Assembly (NCBI GenBank): GCA_021731815.1
Contig: JAKFWO010000029.1
Location: 57,922 to 121,921, forward strand
Length of the DNA stretch: 64,000 nucleotides
Direction: 5' to 3'
Source of the DNA: Hyphomonadaceae bacterium
GTDB taxonomy: Bacteria; Pseudomonadota; Alphaproteobacteria; Caulobacterales; Aquidulcibacteraceae
Made by a program: the position numbers and the translations under genes. The notes under the pieces are model-generated. The model did no database searches and had not been told where the DNA came from. It saw only the letters and a list, made by a program, of their open reading frames with translations. Each line of letters begins with the position of its first letter. Positions within the stretch are counted from its first letter, which is position 1. This document shows positions 1-9,280 of the stretch, piece by piece.

Positions 1-2083
1 ATTTCACCTTGGGATGAATTTCTGCCTGGCTGAGCACAATGGTCTGGGATCTGAACCGCTCGATCAGCGAGCGGATATAAGGCCGGATAACCGGGCTCGT
101 AAGCAGGACCGGGCTGTCGCCCGCGGCCGCCGCCCGGTCGAATCCCGTACGGATTTCCGCGACGAACTGGTGGAGCCGCGAGGGCGCAAGCGCCAATTGC
201 CGGTTCGCGCCCTCGCCGACCAAAGCGTCGGCAAAGGTCTGTTCCCATTGTGGCGAAAGCGTGAGCACGGGCAAGGCACCGTCCGCGGCTGCGCAAGACA
301 GGCAGATCTGGCGCGCGAGCTTGGCACGCACATGTTCGGTAATGGCAATGAGGTCGCTGCTGACCGGCGCGATTTCGGCAATCCCGTCGAGAATGGCGGC
401 GAGGTCACGGATGGAGACCCGTTCGCGCAGCAGATTCTGAAGCACACGCTGCACGCCGGAGAAGGAGATCTGGGAGGGCGAGATCTCGTCGGCCAGTGCC
501 TGGATTTCTTTCGATTGCTCCTTGAGCAATTTCTTGAGCTCGCCATAGGTCAGGAGCTCCGGCATGGAATCCTTGACCACTTCGGTGAAATGGGTGGTGA
601 GCACGGTGGCCGGGTCGACAACGGTGAAGCCGCGGAGATTGGCTTCTTCCCGCAAATTCTCGTCGATCCACACTGCGGGCAGGCCAAAAGCCGGCTCCTT
701 GACGCGCTCGCCCGCGAGGCCCGGTCCGCCGCCACCGCCATCCATGGCGAGATAATGGTGCATTCTCAGCCGGCCGCGCCCGGCCTCCATCTCCTTGACC
801 TTGATGCAATAGACATCGGTGGCCAGTTCGAGATTGTCCACGATCCGCACCGAGGGCGCGACGAAGCCGAGATCCTGGGCCAATTGCTTGCGCAGGGCCT
901 TGATCTGGTCGGTCAATTTGCGACCCGAAACGTCATTGGTCAGGCCGAGCAGGCCGAAACCCAGTTCGATCTTGAGCTCATCCACCGCGAGCGATGCGCC
1001 GATCGGCTCCTCGACAATCGGGGCGGGCGGGACGATTGCGGCCAAAGCTGCCGTTTCCATTTTTGTTTTCCGTCCTTTTTCGGCCTTGATCGCCATATAG
1101 CCGGCTCCGATTGCCAGAATTGCGAAGGGAATGGTCGGCATTCCGGGCAGAACCGCCGCAAGGCCGGCAATGCCGGCCGCCATGCCGAGCCCCTCGGGCC
1201 GCGTCGCCAATTGCGCGACCAGTGCCTTGTCGGCGGCCCCCTCCACACTCGCTTTGGCCACCAGAATGCCAGCCGCCACCGAAATGATCAGCGCGGGGAT
1301 CTGGCTCACCAGCCCGTCGCCAATGGTCAGGATGGTGTAATTGGCGGCCGCCTCGGCCAAGGGCAGGCCATGCTGCGCGGTGCCGATGGCGAGACCGGCC
1401 ACGATATTGATCACGGTAATGATCAGGCTCGCAATCGCATCGCCGCGCACGAATTTCGAGGCACCGTCCATCGAGCCGAAAAAGGTCGATTCAAATTCCA
1501 GTTCCTTGCGCCGGGCCCGGGCCTGGTCTTCGGTGATCAGGCCGGAGCCGAGATCCGAATCCACCGCCAATTGCTTGCCCGGCAGGGCATCGAGCGAGAA
1601 GCGGGCCGACACTTCGGCGATCCGCGTGGCGCCCTTGGTGATGACGAGGAAATTGACCAGCACAAGGATGATGAAGACGATCGCCCCGATGACGAAATTG
1701 CCCTGCATCACGAATTTGCCGAAGCTTTCGATGACCGCCCCGGCGGCCTCGGGACCTTCATGGCCATGCGAAAGGATCAGCCGGGTCGAAGCGATATTGA
1801 GCCCCAGCCGCAGCAGGGTGGTCAGCAACAGCACGGTCGGGAAAGAGCTGAATTCGAGCGGTTTCTGCATCATCAGCGCGGTGGTCAGGATGAGCACCGA
1901 ACTCGTCACCGAAAATGCGAGCAGGATGTCGAGCAGAAAAGAGGGCAAGGGCAGGATCAGCAGGCTGACCAGCCCGATCACCCCGATGCCCAGCATCACT
2001 TCCCCGCGCAGCAGCGCAGCGCCAAATCCCCTCGCACCTTCCCGCAGTGTTTCGCCCTGCCGCCCGGCCAGAATATCGCTCAT
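1..2083 (-). CDS. flhA: Flagellar export gate protein FlhA (C-terminus cut by window edge)
   Basis: FlhA forms the ring of the flagellar type III export gate in the inner membrane and docks substrate-chaperone complexes. The reading frame starts at the ATG at 2083 and stays open to base 2, giving 694 codons; the family is usually about 700 residues, so only a few residues are missing. Several hydrophobic helices fill roughly residues 25-320, with the family block TRIAEVSARFSLDALPGKQ near residues 155-175, followed by a soluble cytoplasmic domain. It lies 61 bp downstream of flbD on the same strand, so it may be co-transcribed with the fliF-flbD genes. The long plus-strand open frame across it is a shadow. 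Confidence 0.95.
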   Translation of the reverse strand, partial: MSDILAGRQGETLREGARGFGAALLRGEVMLGIGVIGLVSLLILPLPSFLLDILLAFSVTSSVLILTTALMMQKPLEFSSFPTVLLLTTLLRLGLNIASTRLILSHGHEGPEAAGAVIESFGKFVMQGNFVIGAIVFIILVLVNFLVITKGATRIAEVSARFSLDALPGKQLAVDSDLGSGLITEDQARARRKELEFESTFFGSMDGASKFVRGDAIASLIITVINIVAGLAIGTAQHGLPLAEAAANYTILTIGDGLVSQIPALIISVAAGILVAKASVEGAADKALVAQLATRPEGLGMAAGIAGLAAVLPGMPTIPFAILAIGAGYMAIKAEKGRKTKMETAALAAIVPPAPIVEEPIGASLAVDELKIELGFGLLGLTNDVSGRKLTDQIKALRKQLAQDLGFVAPSVRIVDNLELATDVYCIKVKEMEAGRGRLRMHHYLAMDGGGGGPGLAGERVKEPAFGLPAVWIDENLREEANLRGFTVVDPATVLTTHFTEVVKDSMPELLTYGELKKLLKEQSKEIQALADEISPSQISFSGVQRVLQNLLRERVSIRDLAAILDGIAEIAPVSSDLIAITEHVRAKLARQICLSCAAADGALPVLTLSPQWEQTFADALVGEGANRQLALAPSRLHQFVAEIRTGFDRAAAAGDSPVLLTSPVIRPYIRSLIERFRSQTIVLSQAEIHPKVK

Positions 2084-2144
2084 GCCGGCCCGCTTTCAAT
2101 TCTGTCGCACATGACCGGAACCCCAAATCGCCCTGACATCACTC

Positions 2145-3509
2145 TCACGCCGCCTGACCGGTGGCGGGAGGCGGAACCATCACGCCGGAATCGGAATAGA
2201 GCTTGAGCTTGTTGCGCAGGGTCCGGATCGAGATCCCGAGGATCTGCGCGGCATGGGTGCGGTTGCCGAGGCAATGGTCGAGCGTGGTGAGGATGAGATC
2301 CTGCTCGACCTCCGCAACCGTCCGGCCAACCAGACCGCGGGTCACGGCCTCGGCTGCATCGGCAGCCCGACGCACCGCATCGTCGGCACCCGGGCGCAGG
2401 CCAAAGCCCATGCTGTCGGGCGAACGGATATCCTCTGGCTCGAGCGCTTCCCCGGACGCCAGCAAAACCGCGCGGTGCATGGTGTTTTCCAGCTCGCGCA
2501 CATTGCCCGGCCAGCCCATTTCCACGATGGCGCGGCGGGCGGCGGCCGAGAGGGGTTTCGGCTTCACGCCATTGGCATCGGAATATTTGGCGACGAAATG
2601 CTCGGCCAGCTTGATCGCATCGGCCGGGCGATCGCGCAGAGGCGGCAAACGCAGATTGACGACATTGAGGCGGTAGAACAGATCCTCGCGGAACTCGCCC
2701 TCGCGCACCGATTGCTGGAGATCGCGATTGGACGTGGCGATGATACGGATATCGACCGGCACCGGCCGCGCACCGCCCACCCGGTCGATCACCCTTTCCT
2801 GCAAGGCGCGCAGCAATTTCGCCTGCAACCGGGTGTCCATTTCCGAGATTTCGTCGAGCAGCAGGGTTCCGCCATCGGCTTCCTCGAATTTCCCGATGCG
2901 CCGCGCGATCGCGCCGGTAAAGGCCCCCTTTTCGTGGCCGAACAATTCGCTTTCGAGCAGGTTTTCCGGGATCGCCGCGCAATTGACCGAGATGAACGGC
3001 TTTTCCGAGCGCTTCGAGCGTGCATGGACATGCCGCGCCATGACTTCCTTGCCCACGCCCGATTCCCCGGTGATCAGCACGCTGGCATCCGAGCCTGCGA
3101 CCTTCTCGGCGAGCGCGATGACCTCGAGCATCCGCACGTCCTGGGCAACGATCGGGCGCCGGTCATCGGAAACCGCCGCCAGAACCGCCGCGATCAGCTC
3201 GGGATCGGGCGGCAGCGGCAGAAATTCCTTCGCACCAGCCCGGATTGCACCGGCGGCACGCGCCGGGTCGGTCGCGACGCCACAGGCCACCACCGGAACA
3301 TGGATGCGCTCGGCATCATTGGCCGCAATCAGCCGCGCGATATCGAGCCCGACATCGACAAACAGCAGATCCGCACCCTTGCCATTACGCAGGGCATAGG
3401 TGGCCTGCTCGATGGTTTCGACATGGGTGACCTTCGCCCCGCGCTCCATGGCGATGCGGGTCGCAGCTCCCAATTGGCCGCCGAGCGAACCGATAATCAT
3501 AAGACGCAT
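2145..3509 (-). CDS. flbD: Sigma-54-dependent flagellar regulator FlbD
   Basis: FlbD activates late flagellar sigma-54 promoters and represses the early fliF promoter in Caulobacter. The 454-residue protein has a receiver-like domain (about 1-115), an AAA+ domain with Walker A GESGVGKE (148-155), the sigma-54 contact loop GAFTGA (195-200) and Walker B LLLDE (216-220), and a Fis-type helix-turn-helix near 415-440. Asp52 sits at the phospho-acceptor position, but the acidic pair expected in strand 1 is absent (RLMIIGSLGG), so the receiver looks degenerate, as in Caulobacter FlbD. It is the last gene of the fliF-fliG-fliH-fliN-flbD order, the same order as in Caulobacter. A palindromic element separates it from fliN. 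Confidence 0.93.
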   Translation of the reverse strand: MRLMIIGSLGGQLGAATRIAMERGAKVTHVETIEQATYALRNGKGADLLFVDVGLDIARLIAANDAERIHVPVVACGVATDPARAAGAIRAGAKEFLPLPPDPELIAAVLAAVSDDRRPIVAQDVRMLEVIALAEKVAGSDASVLITGESGVGKEVMARHVHARSKRSEKPFISVNCAAIPENLLESELFGHEKGAFTGAIARRIGKFEEADGGTLLLDEISEMDTRLQAKLLRALQERVIDRVGGARPVPVDIRIIATSNRDLQQSVREGEFREDLFYRLNVVNLRLPPLRDRPADAIKLAEHFVAKYSDANGVKPKPLSAAARRAIVEMGWPGNVRELENTMHRAVLLASGEALEPEDIRSPDSMGFGLRPGADDAVRRAADAAEAVTRGLVGRTVAEVEQDLILTTLDHCLGNRTHAAQILGISIRTLRNKLKLYSDSGVMVPPPATGQAA

Positions 3510-3535
3510 GGCTAATCCCCTGAAAATGAACGCGT

Positions 3536-3591
3536 CCCGGAGCGCGTACCGAAAAAATGGAATCCGGTTATTCGTCCGGACGCGCTCCGGG
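3536..3591. repeat. Interspersed palindromic element, copy A
   Basis: A perfect 12-bp inverted repeat (CCCGGAGCGCGT at 3536-3547 and its complement at 3580-3591) encloses a core containing AATCCGGTTATTCGTCCGG. The core matches copies B and C in this window and resembles short palindromes that are scattered through many alphaproteobacterial genomes. It sits inside the flagellar gene string, between fliN and flbD, so it would be transcribed as an RNA hairpin. Confidence 0.8.
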
Positions 3592-3628
3592 TCAGTGACA
3601 AATTTCCGGCCCTGAATTCCGGCCTTGC

Positions 3629-3961
3629 TCAGGCCGCGTCGCCGTCCTTGATGATTTCCGTCATGGTGACGCCGAGCCGGTCATCGACCACGACGATCTC
3701 GCCCCGCGCCACGAGACGGTTATTGACATAGATATCGATCGCCTCGCCCACGCGCCGGTCGAGTTCCAGCACCGAGCCGCGCCCGAGCCGCAGGAGGTCG
3801 GCGACCTCGATCTGGGTGCGGCCCAGAACGGCCTGGATATTGACGGGAACATCAAAAACGGGCGCGAGGTCGACCGCGGTCTTGTCGCCTCCGCCGGCCC
3901 CCGCGCCTTCGATGTGGGGCGCATCGAAATCCTGCATCTGGTTTTCGAATTCATGACTCAT
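3629..3961 (-). CDS. fliN: Flagellar motor switch protein FliN
   Basis: FliN is a C-ring subunit at the base of the flagellum. It helps switch the direction of rotation and helps dock export substrates through FliH. The 110-residue protein has an acidic, glycine-rich N-terminus and a SpoA (FliM/FliN C-terminal) domain over about residues 35-105, with the recognisable stretches VNIQAVLGRTQIEVADLL and GEIVVVDDRLGVTMTEI. This is a typical length for short alphaproteobacterial FliN. Its ATG overlaps the fliH stop codon by four bases (ATGA), which points to translational coupling. The neighbours fliF, fliG and fliH build the same basal structure. Confidence 0.95.
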   Translation of the reverse strand: MSHEFENQMQDFDAPHIEGAGAGGGDKTAVDLAPVFDVPVNIQAVLGRTQIEVADLLRLGRGSVLELDRRVGEAIDIYVNNRLVARGEIVVVDDRLGVTMTEIIKDGDAA

Positions 3962-4635
3962 TGGGCACCTCCCGGGTGCGACGATGTGGGCGACCCGGAT
4001 TCGGGCACCAGTTCCGCTGGCACCACGAGATGTGCAGCCAAAGCAGCTTCAATGCGCGCCAGCGCTTCGATTTGCGAAAAGCCCATGGAGCCAGAACCCC
4101 ATTCGACCAGCCAGTCGCCTGGCGCCGCCTGGGGATCCGGACGCACCAGAATGCGCTCGGCCCACCCCATGTCATTGGCGAGCGGGACGAGATATTGTTC
4201 GGCCGCCCCGGCAAAAGCCGGGCTCACGCGCAGGACGACACGCGGCTCGCCCCGCAAATGCGAGAGGCATTCTTCCACCGCGGCCAAAATCTGTGTCTCT
4301 CCAAATTGGGCGATCGCCAGTCCGCCGAGTGCCTTGCCGATGGCGAGCGCCAGTTCTGATGCCTCGCGGCGCAGATGTTCGGCCTCCGCATTCAGGAGCC
4401 TTGGCGCGGGCGACAATTTCCGGAGAATTTCCTCGCAGGCGGCGCGGGCGGATTGGGCGGCGCGCGCTTCCTCCGAGCGGCGTCCGGCGTCTTCGCCCTC
4501 GCGGCGCGCAGCATCCAGTTCCTCGCGCGAAAAGCGGGTGCGCATGGTTTCTGCCCGGCGCACGACATGCCCGTCCTCGGCAAATTCGAGGTCGAAGGCA
4601 AATTTCCGCGGGGTTGAGGGGGTGGATGCGTTCAT
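3958..4635 (-). CDS. fliH: Flagellar assembly protein FliH (FlbE)
   Basis: FliH (called FlbE in Caulobacter) regulates the export ATPase FliI and tethers it to the C-ring through FliN. The 225-residue protein has an N-terminal arm, a charged Ala/Glu/Arg-rich helical segment (about 35-100) expected to form the long coiled coil, and a C-terminal part ending in a proline-rich tail. The family is poorly conserved, so the call rests heavily on position between fliG and fliN, which is the Caulobacter order. It begins one base after the fliG stop codon and overlaps fliN by four bases, so the genes are tightly coupled. Confidence 0.85.
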   Translation of the reverse strand: MNASTPSTPRKFAFDLEFAEDGHVVRRAETMRTRFSREELDAARREGEDAGRRSEEARAAQSARAACEEILRKLSPAPRLLNAEAEHLRREASELALAIGKALGGLAIAQFGETQILAAVEECLSHLRGEPRVVLRVSPAFAGAAEQYLVPLANDMGWAERILVRPDPQAAPGDWLVEWGSGSMGFSQIEALARIEAALAAHLVVPAELVPESGSPTSSHPGGAQ

Positions 4636-4636
4636 G

Positions 4637-5656
4637 TCAATAGATCAGCTCATCGTCTTTGTTGGATTCGGCGAGCACGATCTCGCCCTTGTTGGCGAGG
4701 TCCTTGGCGACCAGCACCATGCGCGCCTGCGCACCATCGACGTCCTTCAACCGGACCGGGCCCATGGAGGCCATGTCCTCGCGCATGATCTTGGCGGCGC
4801 GTTCGGACATGTTGGAGAAAAAGAGGTCGCGCAGGGAATCGGACGCCCCCTTGAGCGACAGGGTCAGCACGTCTTTTTCGACATTGCGCAACAGGGTCTG
4901 CACGCCGCCCGGATCGAGCTTGGCGAGGTCCTCGAACACAAACATCAGGGCCCGGATGCGGTCGGCGGCCTCGCGGTTCTTTTCCTCGAGCGAGCCGAGG
5001 AAACGCCCCTCGGTCAGGCGGTCGAAATTGTTGAAGATCTCGGCCATCTGTTCGTGGCTGTCGCGCTTCGATGTACGCTGGAGATTGGAGATGAACTCGG
5101 CGCGCAAGGTGGTCTCGATCTTGTCGAGGATTTCGCGCTGCACGGGCTCCATGCGCAGCATCCGCATCACGCATTCATCGGCAAAATCCTCGGGCAATGC
5201 CGAGAGCACGCGCGCGGCATGGTCGGGCTTCACCTTGGACAGCACGACTGCCACGGTCTGGGGATATTCATTCTTGAGATAATTGGCGAGCACGACCTCG
5301 TTCACATTGCCGAGCTTGTCCCACATGGTGCGCCCGGCGGGGCCGCGAATCTCTTCCATCAGGGCATCGACCTTTTCGGTCGACAGGAAGGAACTGAGCA
5401 CCCTCTGGGTCTGCTCAAAGGTCCCGATCAGCGAGCCCGAAGTCGTCATCTTCGAAACGAATTCGCCGATCAGCCCTTCGACCGCCGAGGCCGGCACGAT
5501 GCCGAGATTCGACATGGCCTGCGAAATCTCGCGAACCTCCTCGTCATCGAGCTGCGTCCACAGGGGAGCGGCACCCTCGCCCAGCGACAGGAGAATGATC
5601 GCCGCCTTTTCGGCACCGTTGAGTGAACCGGGATCGAGCGCCCTGGCCTGTTCCAT
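4637..5656 (-). CDS. fliG: Flagellar motor switch protein FliG
   Basis: FliG is the C-ring subunit that bridges the MS ring (FliF) to the torque-generating stator contact. The 339-residue protein has the usual N-terminal domain ([16 protein letters not shown]), the middle domain with [19 protein letters not shown], the family's EHPQ-type motif, and a C-terminal torque domain with charged residues in [12 protein letters not shown] and [16 protein letters not shown] at the end. The length is normal. The ATG lies two bases after the fliF stop codon, so it is co-translated with its membrane partner. I see no irregularity in the sequence. Confidence 0.96.
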   Translation of the reverse strand: MEQARALDPGSLNGAEKAAIILLSLGEGAAPLWTQLDDEEVREISQAMSNLGIVPASAVEGLIGEFVSKMTTSGSLIGTFEQTQRVLSSFLSTEKVDALMEEIRGPAGRTMWDKLGNVNEVVLANYLKNEYPQTVAVVLSKVKPDHAARVLSALPEDFADECVMRMLRMEPVQREILDKIETTLRAEFISNLQRTSKRDSHEQMAEIFNNFDRLTEGRFLGSLEEKNREAADRIRALMFVFEDLAKLDPGGVQTLLRNVEKDVLTLSLKGASDSLRDLFFSNMSERAAKIMREDMASMGPVRLKDVDGAQARMVLVAKDLANKGEIVLAESNKDDELIY

Positions 5657-5658
5657 GC

Positions 5659-7332
5659 TCAGACCCCCTCATGCAGCCATTGGCGAATGATCGCCACGGA
5701 TTGCTCGGGATGACTCTCGACGACCTCCGAAATGCGCTTGACCGAGGATGCGCGGACCTGGCCCTGAATTCGCGCGACATCGATTTTTTCATCCAGCGTC
5801 TCGCCCGCCGGCGGCGGGGTGATCGCGCCGGGCAGTGCCGAAGGTGGCGGCGGTTCATAGGCAGCCACACCCGCCGGCAATCCACCGAGCGCAAGTGCCG
5901 AAGGCCCGGCAAGCGCCGCCAGCCGCGGCCCGGCCGGGCTCAACACACTTTTGACCAGCGGCCGCAGCACAAACAGGATGAGCGCCAGCGCGGTGACCAC
6001 GAACACACCCAATTCGATGGCGCGGAACAGATCGCTGCGATCAAAGGTAAAGGCGGGACCCGCGGCTTCTTCCGGCCCGTCAAGGGCGGCGCGTGCAAAG
6101 CGTACATTGACGACTTCCAGCGCGTCGCCGCGCGATTCGTCAAAGCCCATGCCCGAGCGCACCAGGGCCGTGATCTTTTGCAGGTCTTCCGCGCTGATCG
6201 GGGCGAAAGCCGGCTGACCGCCGGCCTCTGGCGGAGGCGTTTGGGCATAATCAACCGCGACGGCGACCGAGAGCTTTTTCACGCGGCCGCCGTCCTGAAC
6301 CTCGACCCGCGTCGTGCGCGAAATTTCATAATTGGTGGTTTCCGAAGTGCGGTTGGCGACTTCCGATTCCGTGGGCGCGTCGGGGTTCTGCGCGGCACCA
6401 TCGGGCACATTCGCCCCGGCGGTGGCGGCGTCGCGGTCCTCGCGGGTTTCATTATTGGCCTGCTCTTCGGACACGGTGGTCGAGCGCACGACCTGACCCT
6501 CGGGATCAAAGGTTTCCCGGTTCTCGGTCACCCGCGAGAAATCGAGATCGGCCGAGACCTGCACCCGGGCGCTGTCGGGGCCGGTCACGCTTTCGACCAG
6601 TTCGGTCAGCGTGCGGCGCAGGCGTTCTTCATAGGATCCCTTGCGCTCATCGGCGGCGGCCGCACCGCCCGCCCCATCCTCGCCTTCGGCCCCGGCTGCG
6701 AGCAGGCGCCCGCGCTGGTCGGCAATGGTAACGCGATTGACGGAAAGCCCGGGAACGGCGGAGGCCGCGAGATTGCGGATCGCGCGCACCTGGTCACTGG
6801 TCAGTTCCTGACGCGCCAAAGTGACCTTGATCGAGGCCGAGGGCTCGTCCTTCGATTGCTCGAACAGGCGCCTTTCGGGCAAGACCAGCAACACCCGGGC
6901 GGCGGTGACGCCATCGATCGACTGGATGGTGCGCTCGAGCTCGCCCTGGAGCGCCCGCACGCGATTGACATTCTGGACGAAGGAAGTCGAGCCCAGCGCG
7001 TCCTGCTTGTCAAAGATCTCGTAACCGACCGATCCGCGCGAGGGCAGCCCCTGTTCGGACAATTGCAGGCGGATGCCCGCCACCCGGTCGCGCGGGACGA
7101 AGATCGAGGAACCATCGCCGCGCAGATCATATTTCACGCCCTGGGCATCGAGCCGGGAGGCGATTTCCGCCGCCTCGCCCAGATCGAGCCCCGAATAAAG
7201 CAGCGCCTTGTCCTGAACATTCGAACGGAACACGAGCCCGAGCAGTGCCGCCGCCACCAGACCGGTAATGGCGAAGGCCGCGATCAGCCGGACGGGCCCG
7301 GCCTGGGTCAATGCTCTGAAGAAATCGGTCAA
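5659..7332 (-). CDS. fliF: Flagellar MS-ring protein FliF
   Basis: FliF polymerises into the MS ring in the inner membrane, the first structure of flagellar assembly. The 557-residue protein has one membrane helix near residues 14-35, ring-building domains with [20 protein letters not shown], a Gly/Ala/Asp-rich variable loop around 300-345, a second membrane helix near 430-455, and a C-terminal cytoplasmic tail expected to bind FliG. It leads the fliF-fliG-fliH-fliN-flbD string. A CtrA-like site sits 72-86 bp upstream of its start, matching the class II (CtrA-dependent) control known for fliF in Caulobacter. Confidence 0.95.
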   Translation of the reverse strand: MTDFFRALTQAGPVRLIAAFAITGLVAAALLGLVFRSNVQDKALLYSGLDLGEAAEIASRLDAQGVKYDLRGDGSSIFVPRDRVAGIRLQLSEQGLPSRGSVGYEIFDKQDALGSTSFVQNVNRVRALQGELERTIQSIDGVTAARVLLVLPERRLFEQSKDEPSASIKVTLARQELTSDQVRAIRNLAASAVPGLSVNRVTIADQRGRLLAAGAEGEDGAGGAAAADERKGSYEERLRRTLTELVESVTGPDSARVQVSADLDFSRVTENRETFDPEGQVVRSTTVSEEQANNETREDRDAATAGANVPDGAAQNPDAPTESEVANRTSETTNYEISRTTRVEVQDGGRVKKLSVAVAVDYAQTPPPEAGGQPAFAPISAEDLQKITALVRSGMGFDESRGDALEVVNVRFARAALDGPEEAAGPAFTFDRSDLFRAIELGVFVVTALALILFVLRPLVKSVLSPAGPRLAALAGPSALALGGLPAGVAAYEPPPPSALPGAITPPPAGETLDEKIDVARIQGQVRASSVKRISEVVESHPEQSVAIIRQWLHEGV

Positions 7333-7403
7333 ATCCGGGATATCCCTCGCCGGCGGCCTGTCTCAGTGACGGGCGCGCTCGGCAAGAATTTCCCAGTCCG
7401 GGG

Positions 7404-7418
7404 TAAACTTAGGCTTAA
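7404..7418 (-). promoter_or_regulatory. CtrA-like box upstream of fliF
   Basis: On the minus strand the sequence reads TTAA-N7-TTTA, one mismatch from the CtrA full site TTAA-N7-TTAA. It lies 72-86 bp before the fliF start and overlaps the last codons and stop of sciP. In Caulobacter, fliF is a CtrA-activated gene whose CtrA site overlaps the promoter -35 region. Binding here is inferred from the motif and its position only. Confidence 0.5.
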
Positions 7419-7720
7419 TTCGGACGGCGCTGCGCTGCGTGCCGCCGTTCATCGGCGCGGATATCGCGGATTTTGGTCGCGCGCAGATCCTTGAGGCCGC
7501 CGCGATCGAACAGACGCTGCCACGAAGCCAGTTCCTCTTCGGTCAGGCTCCATTTCTTGCAGGCATCATCCATGGTTATCAGCCCGCCGCGCACGGCAGC
7601 GATCACCTCGGCCTTGCGGCGGGTGACCCAGCGCCGGGTCTCTGGCGGCGGCAAATCATTGATCGTCAGACGCCGGCCATCGGGCCCAACCACCGACGGC
7701 AGGGACGCTTGCTTTTGCAT
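7415..7720 (-). CDS. sciP: SciP, CtrA inhibitor (DUF1153)
   Basis: SciP is a small helical DNA-binding protein that blocks CtrA-activated transcription in swarmer cells of Caulobacter by interfering with CtrA recruitment of RNA polymerase. The 101-residue product has the whole family signature: LPPPETRRWVTRRKAEVIAA, followed by a helix-turn-helix-like DACKKWSLTEEELASWQ and a basic C-terminal tail. The length fits. The gene sits 82 bp upstream of fliF in the same direction, and a CtrA-like box overlaps its stop codon, so the inhibitor lies next to a likely target. No convincing promoter motif could be picked in the 211 bp upstream. Confidence 0.92.
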   Translation of the reverse strand: MQKQASLPSVVGPDGRRLTINDLPPPETRRWVTRRKAEVIAAVRGGLITMDDACKKWSLTEEELASWQRLFDRGGLKDLRATKIRDIRADERRHAAQRRPN

Positions 7721-7931
7721 CAGGTTCTCCCCGGAAAATTCTGTTCCTGAGGAAATCCATACAGATGCCGGCTTAAGTTCACGCGTAAGCGATGGGCACG
7801 ATTGTCGGGATCGCCATTAACAATTTCCTGGTATTTCGCCGCAGGAAAAGCCGATTATGTGCCGGTTTGGGCCATTTGGCCCGGCAAGCGCCCGATCGGA
7901 CGGTTTCCGGGCCCATACAGCGCCGGCCCGA

Positions 7932-8237
7932 TCAGATCGGCATGCGCAGGATTTCCTGATAGGCGGAAATCACCTGGTCGCGAACCGCCACGACGGTTTC
8001 GAGCGATGCCTGGGCTGCCGCCACCGCTGTCACCACTTCGATGAGATCGCCCCGCCCCGCCGCCGAAGCAGCGATCGCGCTGTCGGCGGAACTGGCCGCG
8101 GAAACCGCGCCCGACAACGCATTTTGCAGGAGGCCGCTGAAATCGGCGTCATCGACGGCCCCGGCCGCCCCGCCATTGCGCAGGGCATTTGCGGCCTGCA
8201 AATAGGCTTTCTGGGCTTCAAGGCCGGTCACGGTCAT
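7932..8237 (-). CDS. fliE: Flagellar hook-basal body protein FliE
   Basis: FliE is the adaptor that joins the MS ring to the proximal rod in the periplasm. The 101-residue protein is rich in alanine and serine and ends with the family's characteristic helix AVRDQVISAYQEILRMPI, preceded by VVTAVAAAQASLETV. This matches the known pattern (V-V-x-A-x-x-x-L-x-x-V-V-x-V-R-D-K). It follows flgC by 45 bp as the last gene of a flgB-flgC-fliE operon, a common arrangement because FliE and the rod proteins are exported and assembled together. Downstream lie 211 bp and then sciP. Confidence 0.93.
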   Translation of the reverse strand: MTVTGLEAQKAYLQAANALRNGGAAGAVDDADFSGLLQNALSGAVSAASSADSAIAASAAGRGDLIEVVTAVAAAQASLETVVAVRDQVISAYQEILRMPI

Positions 8238-8282
8238 GGCACGGTGCTTCCCGATTTATGAGACAAATGGATCAGGCTGAAA

Positions 8283-8696
8283 TCAGCTGCGAATGATGTC
8301 GAGCGTCCGCCCGCCAATGATCCGGGTGGTTTCGATGACATTGAGATTGGCCTCATAAGCGCGCTGGGCCTCGCGCATATCGGCGAGCTCGATCAGCGGA
8401 TCGACATTGGGATAAGCGACAAAGCCACGCTCATCGGCGGCGGGATGGCCGGGCTCGAAGCGCAGCCGGAATTCGGACGGGTCGAAAGCCGCGCGCACGA
8501 CGCGAACGCCGGTGGACTGCGCCACGCGGTCGAGCCGGGATTCGAAGACCGGAATCCGCCGACGAAAAGGCTCGGCCCCCGGCGAATCGCCGGTGGAATT
8601 GGCATTGGCCACGTTTTCGGCCGCAATACGCAGACGCTGGGATTGCGCGCGCAAGCCACTGGTGGCGGCCGAAAGGGCACCCCGAAACTCATTCAT
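8283..8696 (-). CDS. flgC: Flagellar basal-body rod protein FlgC
   Basis: FlgC is a proximal rod subunit exported through the flagellar secretion apparatus and assembled in the periplasm. The 137-residue protein starts with the rod family N-terminal helix, which contains SGLRAQSQRLRIAAENVANA (the N-A-N-A rod signature), and ends with the C-terminal helix containing EANLNVIETTRIIGGRTLDI. Residues 72-112 carry the conserved FEPGHPAADERGFVAYPNVD segment. Length and both terminal motifs are normal. It lies 55 bp after flgB and 45 bp before fliE on the same strand. Confidence 0.95.
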   Translation of the reverse strand: MNEFRGALSAATSGLRAQSQRLRIAAENVANANSTGDSPGAEPFRRRIPVFESRLDRVAQSTGVRVVRAAFDPSEFRLRFEPGHPAADERGFVAYPNVDPLIELADMREAQRAYEANLNVIETTRIIGGRTLDIIRS

Positions 8697-8751
8697 GGCC
8701 GGAACTCATTCATAGACTGATCCTCGCTGAAAATTCATAGCTCCGGCCCCG

Positions 8752-9171
8752 TCAGCGCGGGGGACGCGAGGCGGTCCGCAGAAATTGCAGACCGGTGCGA
8801 TACAGCGAGGCCGCCTGTTCATATTGGCCCCGCGTGTCAGACAATTTGAGCATTTGTTCCTCGACCACCACACGATTGCCGTCGATCGTGGTTTCGGAAT
8901 CGGGCGTGTCGCTGATCCGCAGCAAATTGCCATTGCCCCCGGATGGCGGGGCGATATGGCCGGCATGGGTACGGGCAAGCCCCGCGCCAATGGTGCCGCC
9001 GCGCCGCACCGCCCGCAAGGCGCTTTCGAAGCCTTCGAGATTGAGATCCTTTGGCGTGTAGCCCGGCGTATTGGCATTGGCGATATTCTCGGCGACGACG
9101 CGCTCGCGGGTCGACAGGACCTGCATCCGGGCCTTGAGCGTCGCAAAGATGGAATCCGGTCCGAACGCCAT
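8752..9171 (-). CDS. flgB: Flagellar basal-body rod protein FlgB
   Basis: FlgB forms the proximal rod that crosses the periplasm. The 139-residue protein has the rod motif ERVVAENIANANTPGYTPKD near residues 23-42 and a C-terminal helix with EQAASLYRTGLQFLRTA. It is the first gene of the flgB-flgC-fliE operon. Its upstream region is shared with the divergent fliO-fliP genes and contains a perfect CtrA full site 110-124 bp before the start, so CtrA control of both directions is likely. Nothing in the coding sequence is unusual. Confidence 0.95.
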   Translation of the reverse strand: MAFGPDSIFATLKARMQVLSTRERVVAENIANANTPGYTPKDLNLEGFESALRAVRRGGTIGAGLARTHAGHIAPPSGGNGNLLRISDTPDSETTIDGNRVVVEEQMLKLSDTRGQYEQAASLYRTGLQFLRTASRPPR

Positions 9172-9280
9172 TGCCGATCCTTTCCTGCCAGGCCCCGGAA
9201 TCGGGTCCAGGGAACATGGTCACACCGGCAAATTTTGCCGTGGCATGGTGAAGACGGCGTTAATGACGGTGCGTGCTTTG

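Noticed and set aside
14..2206. A 730-codon plus-strand open frame at the window start
   Set aside because: It is antisense to flhA, whose frame shows membrane helices and the FlhA signature. The plus-strand product is a charged, low-complexity sequence typical of a shadow frame in G+C-rich DNA.
3914..5626. A long plus-strand open frame opposite fliH and fliG
   Set aside because: Strong fliG and fliH motifs occur on the other strand with tight operon spacing. This frame has no recognisable domain.
7773..7788. Possible CtrA site upstream of sciP (TTAAGTTCACGCGTAA)
   Set aside because: The half-sites are eight bases apart, not seven, and the second is GTAA. Too weak to call.
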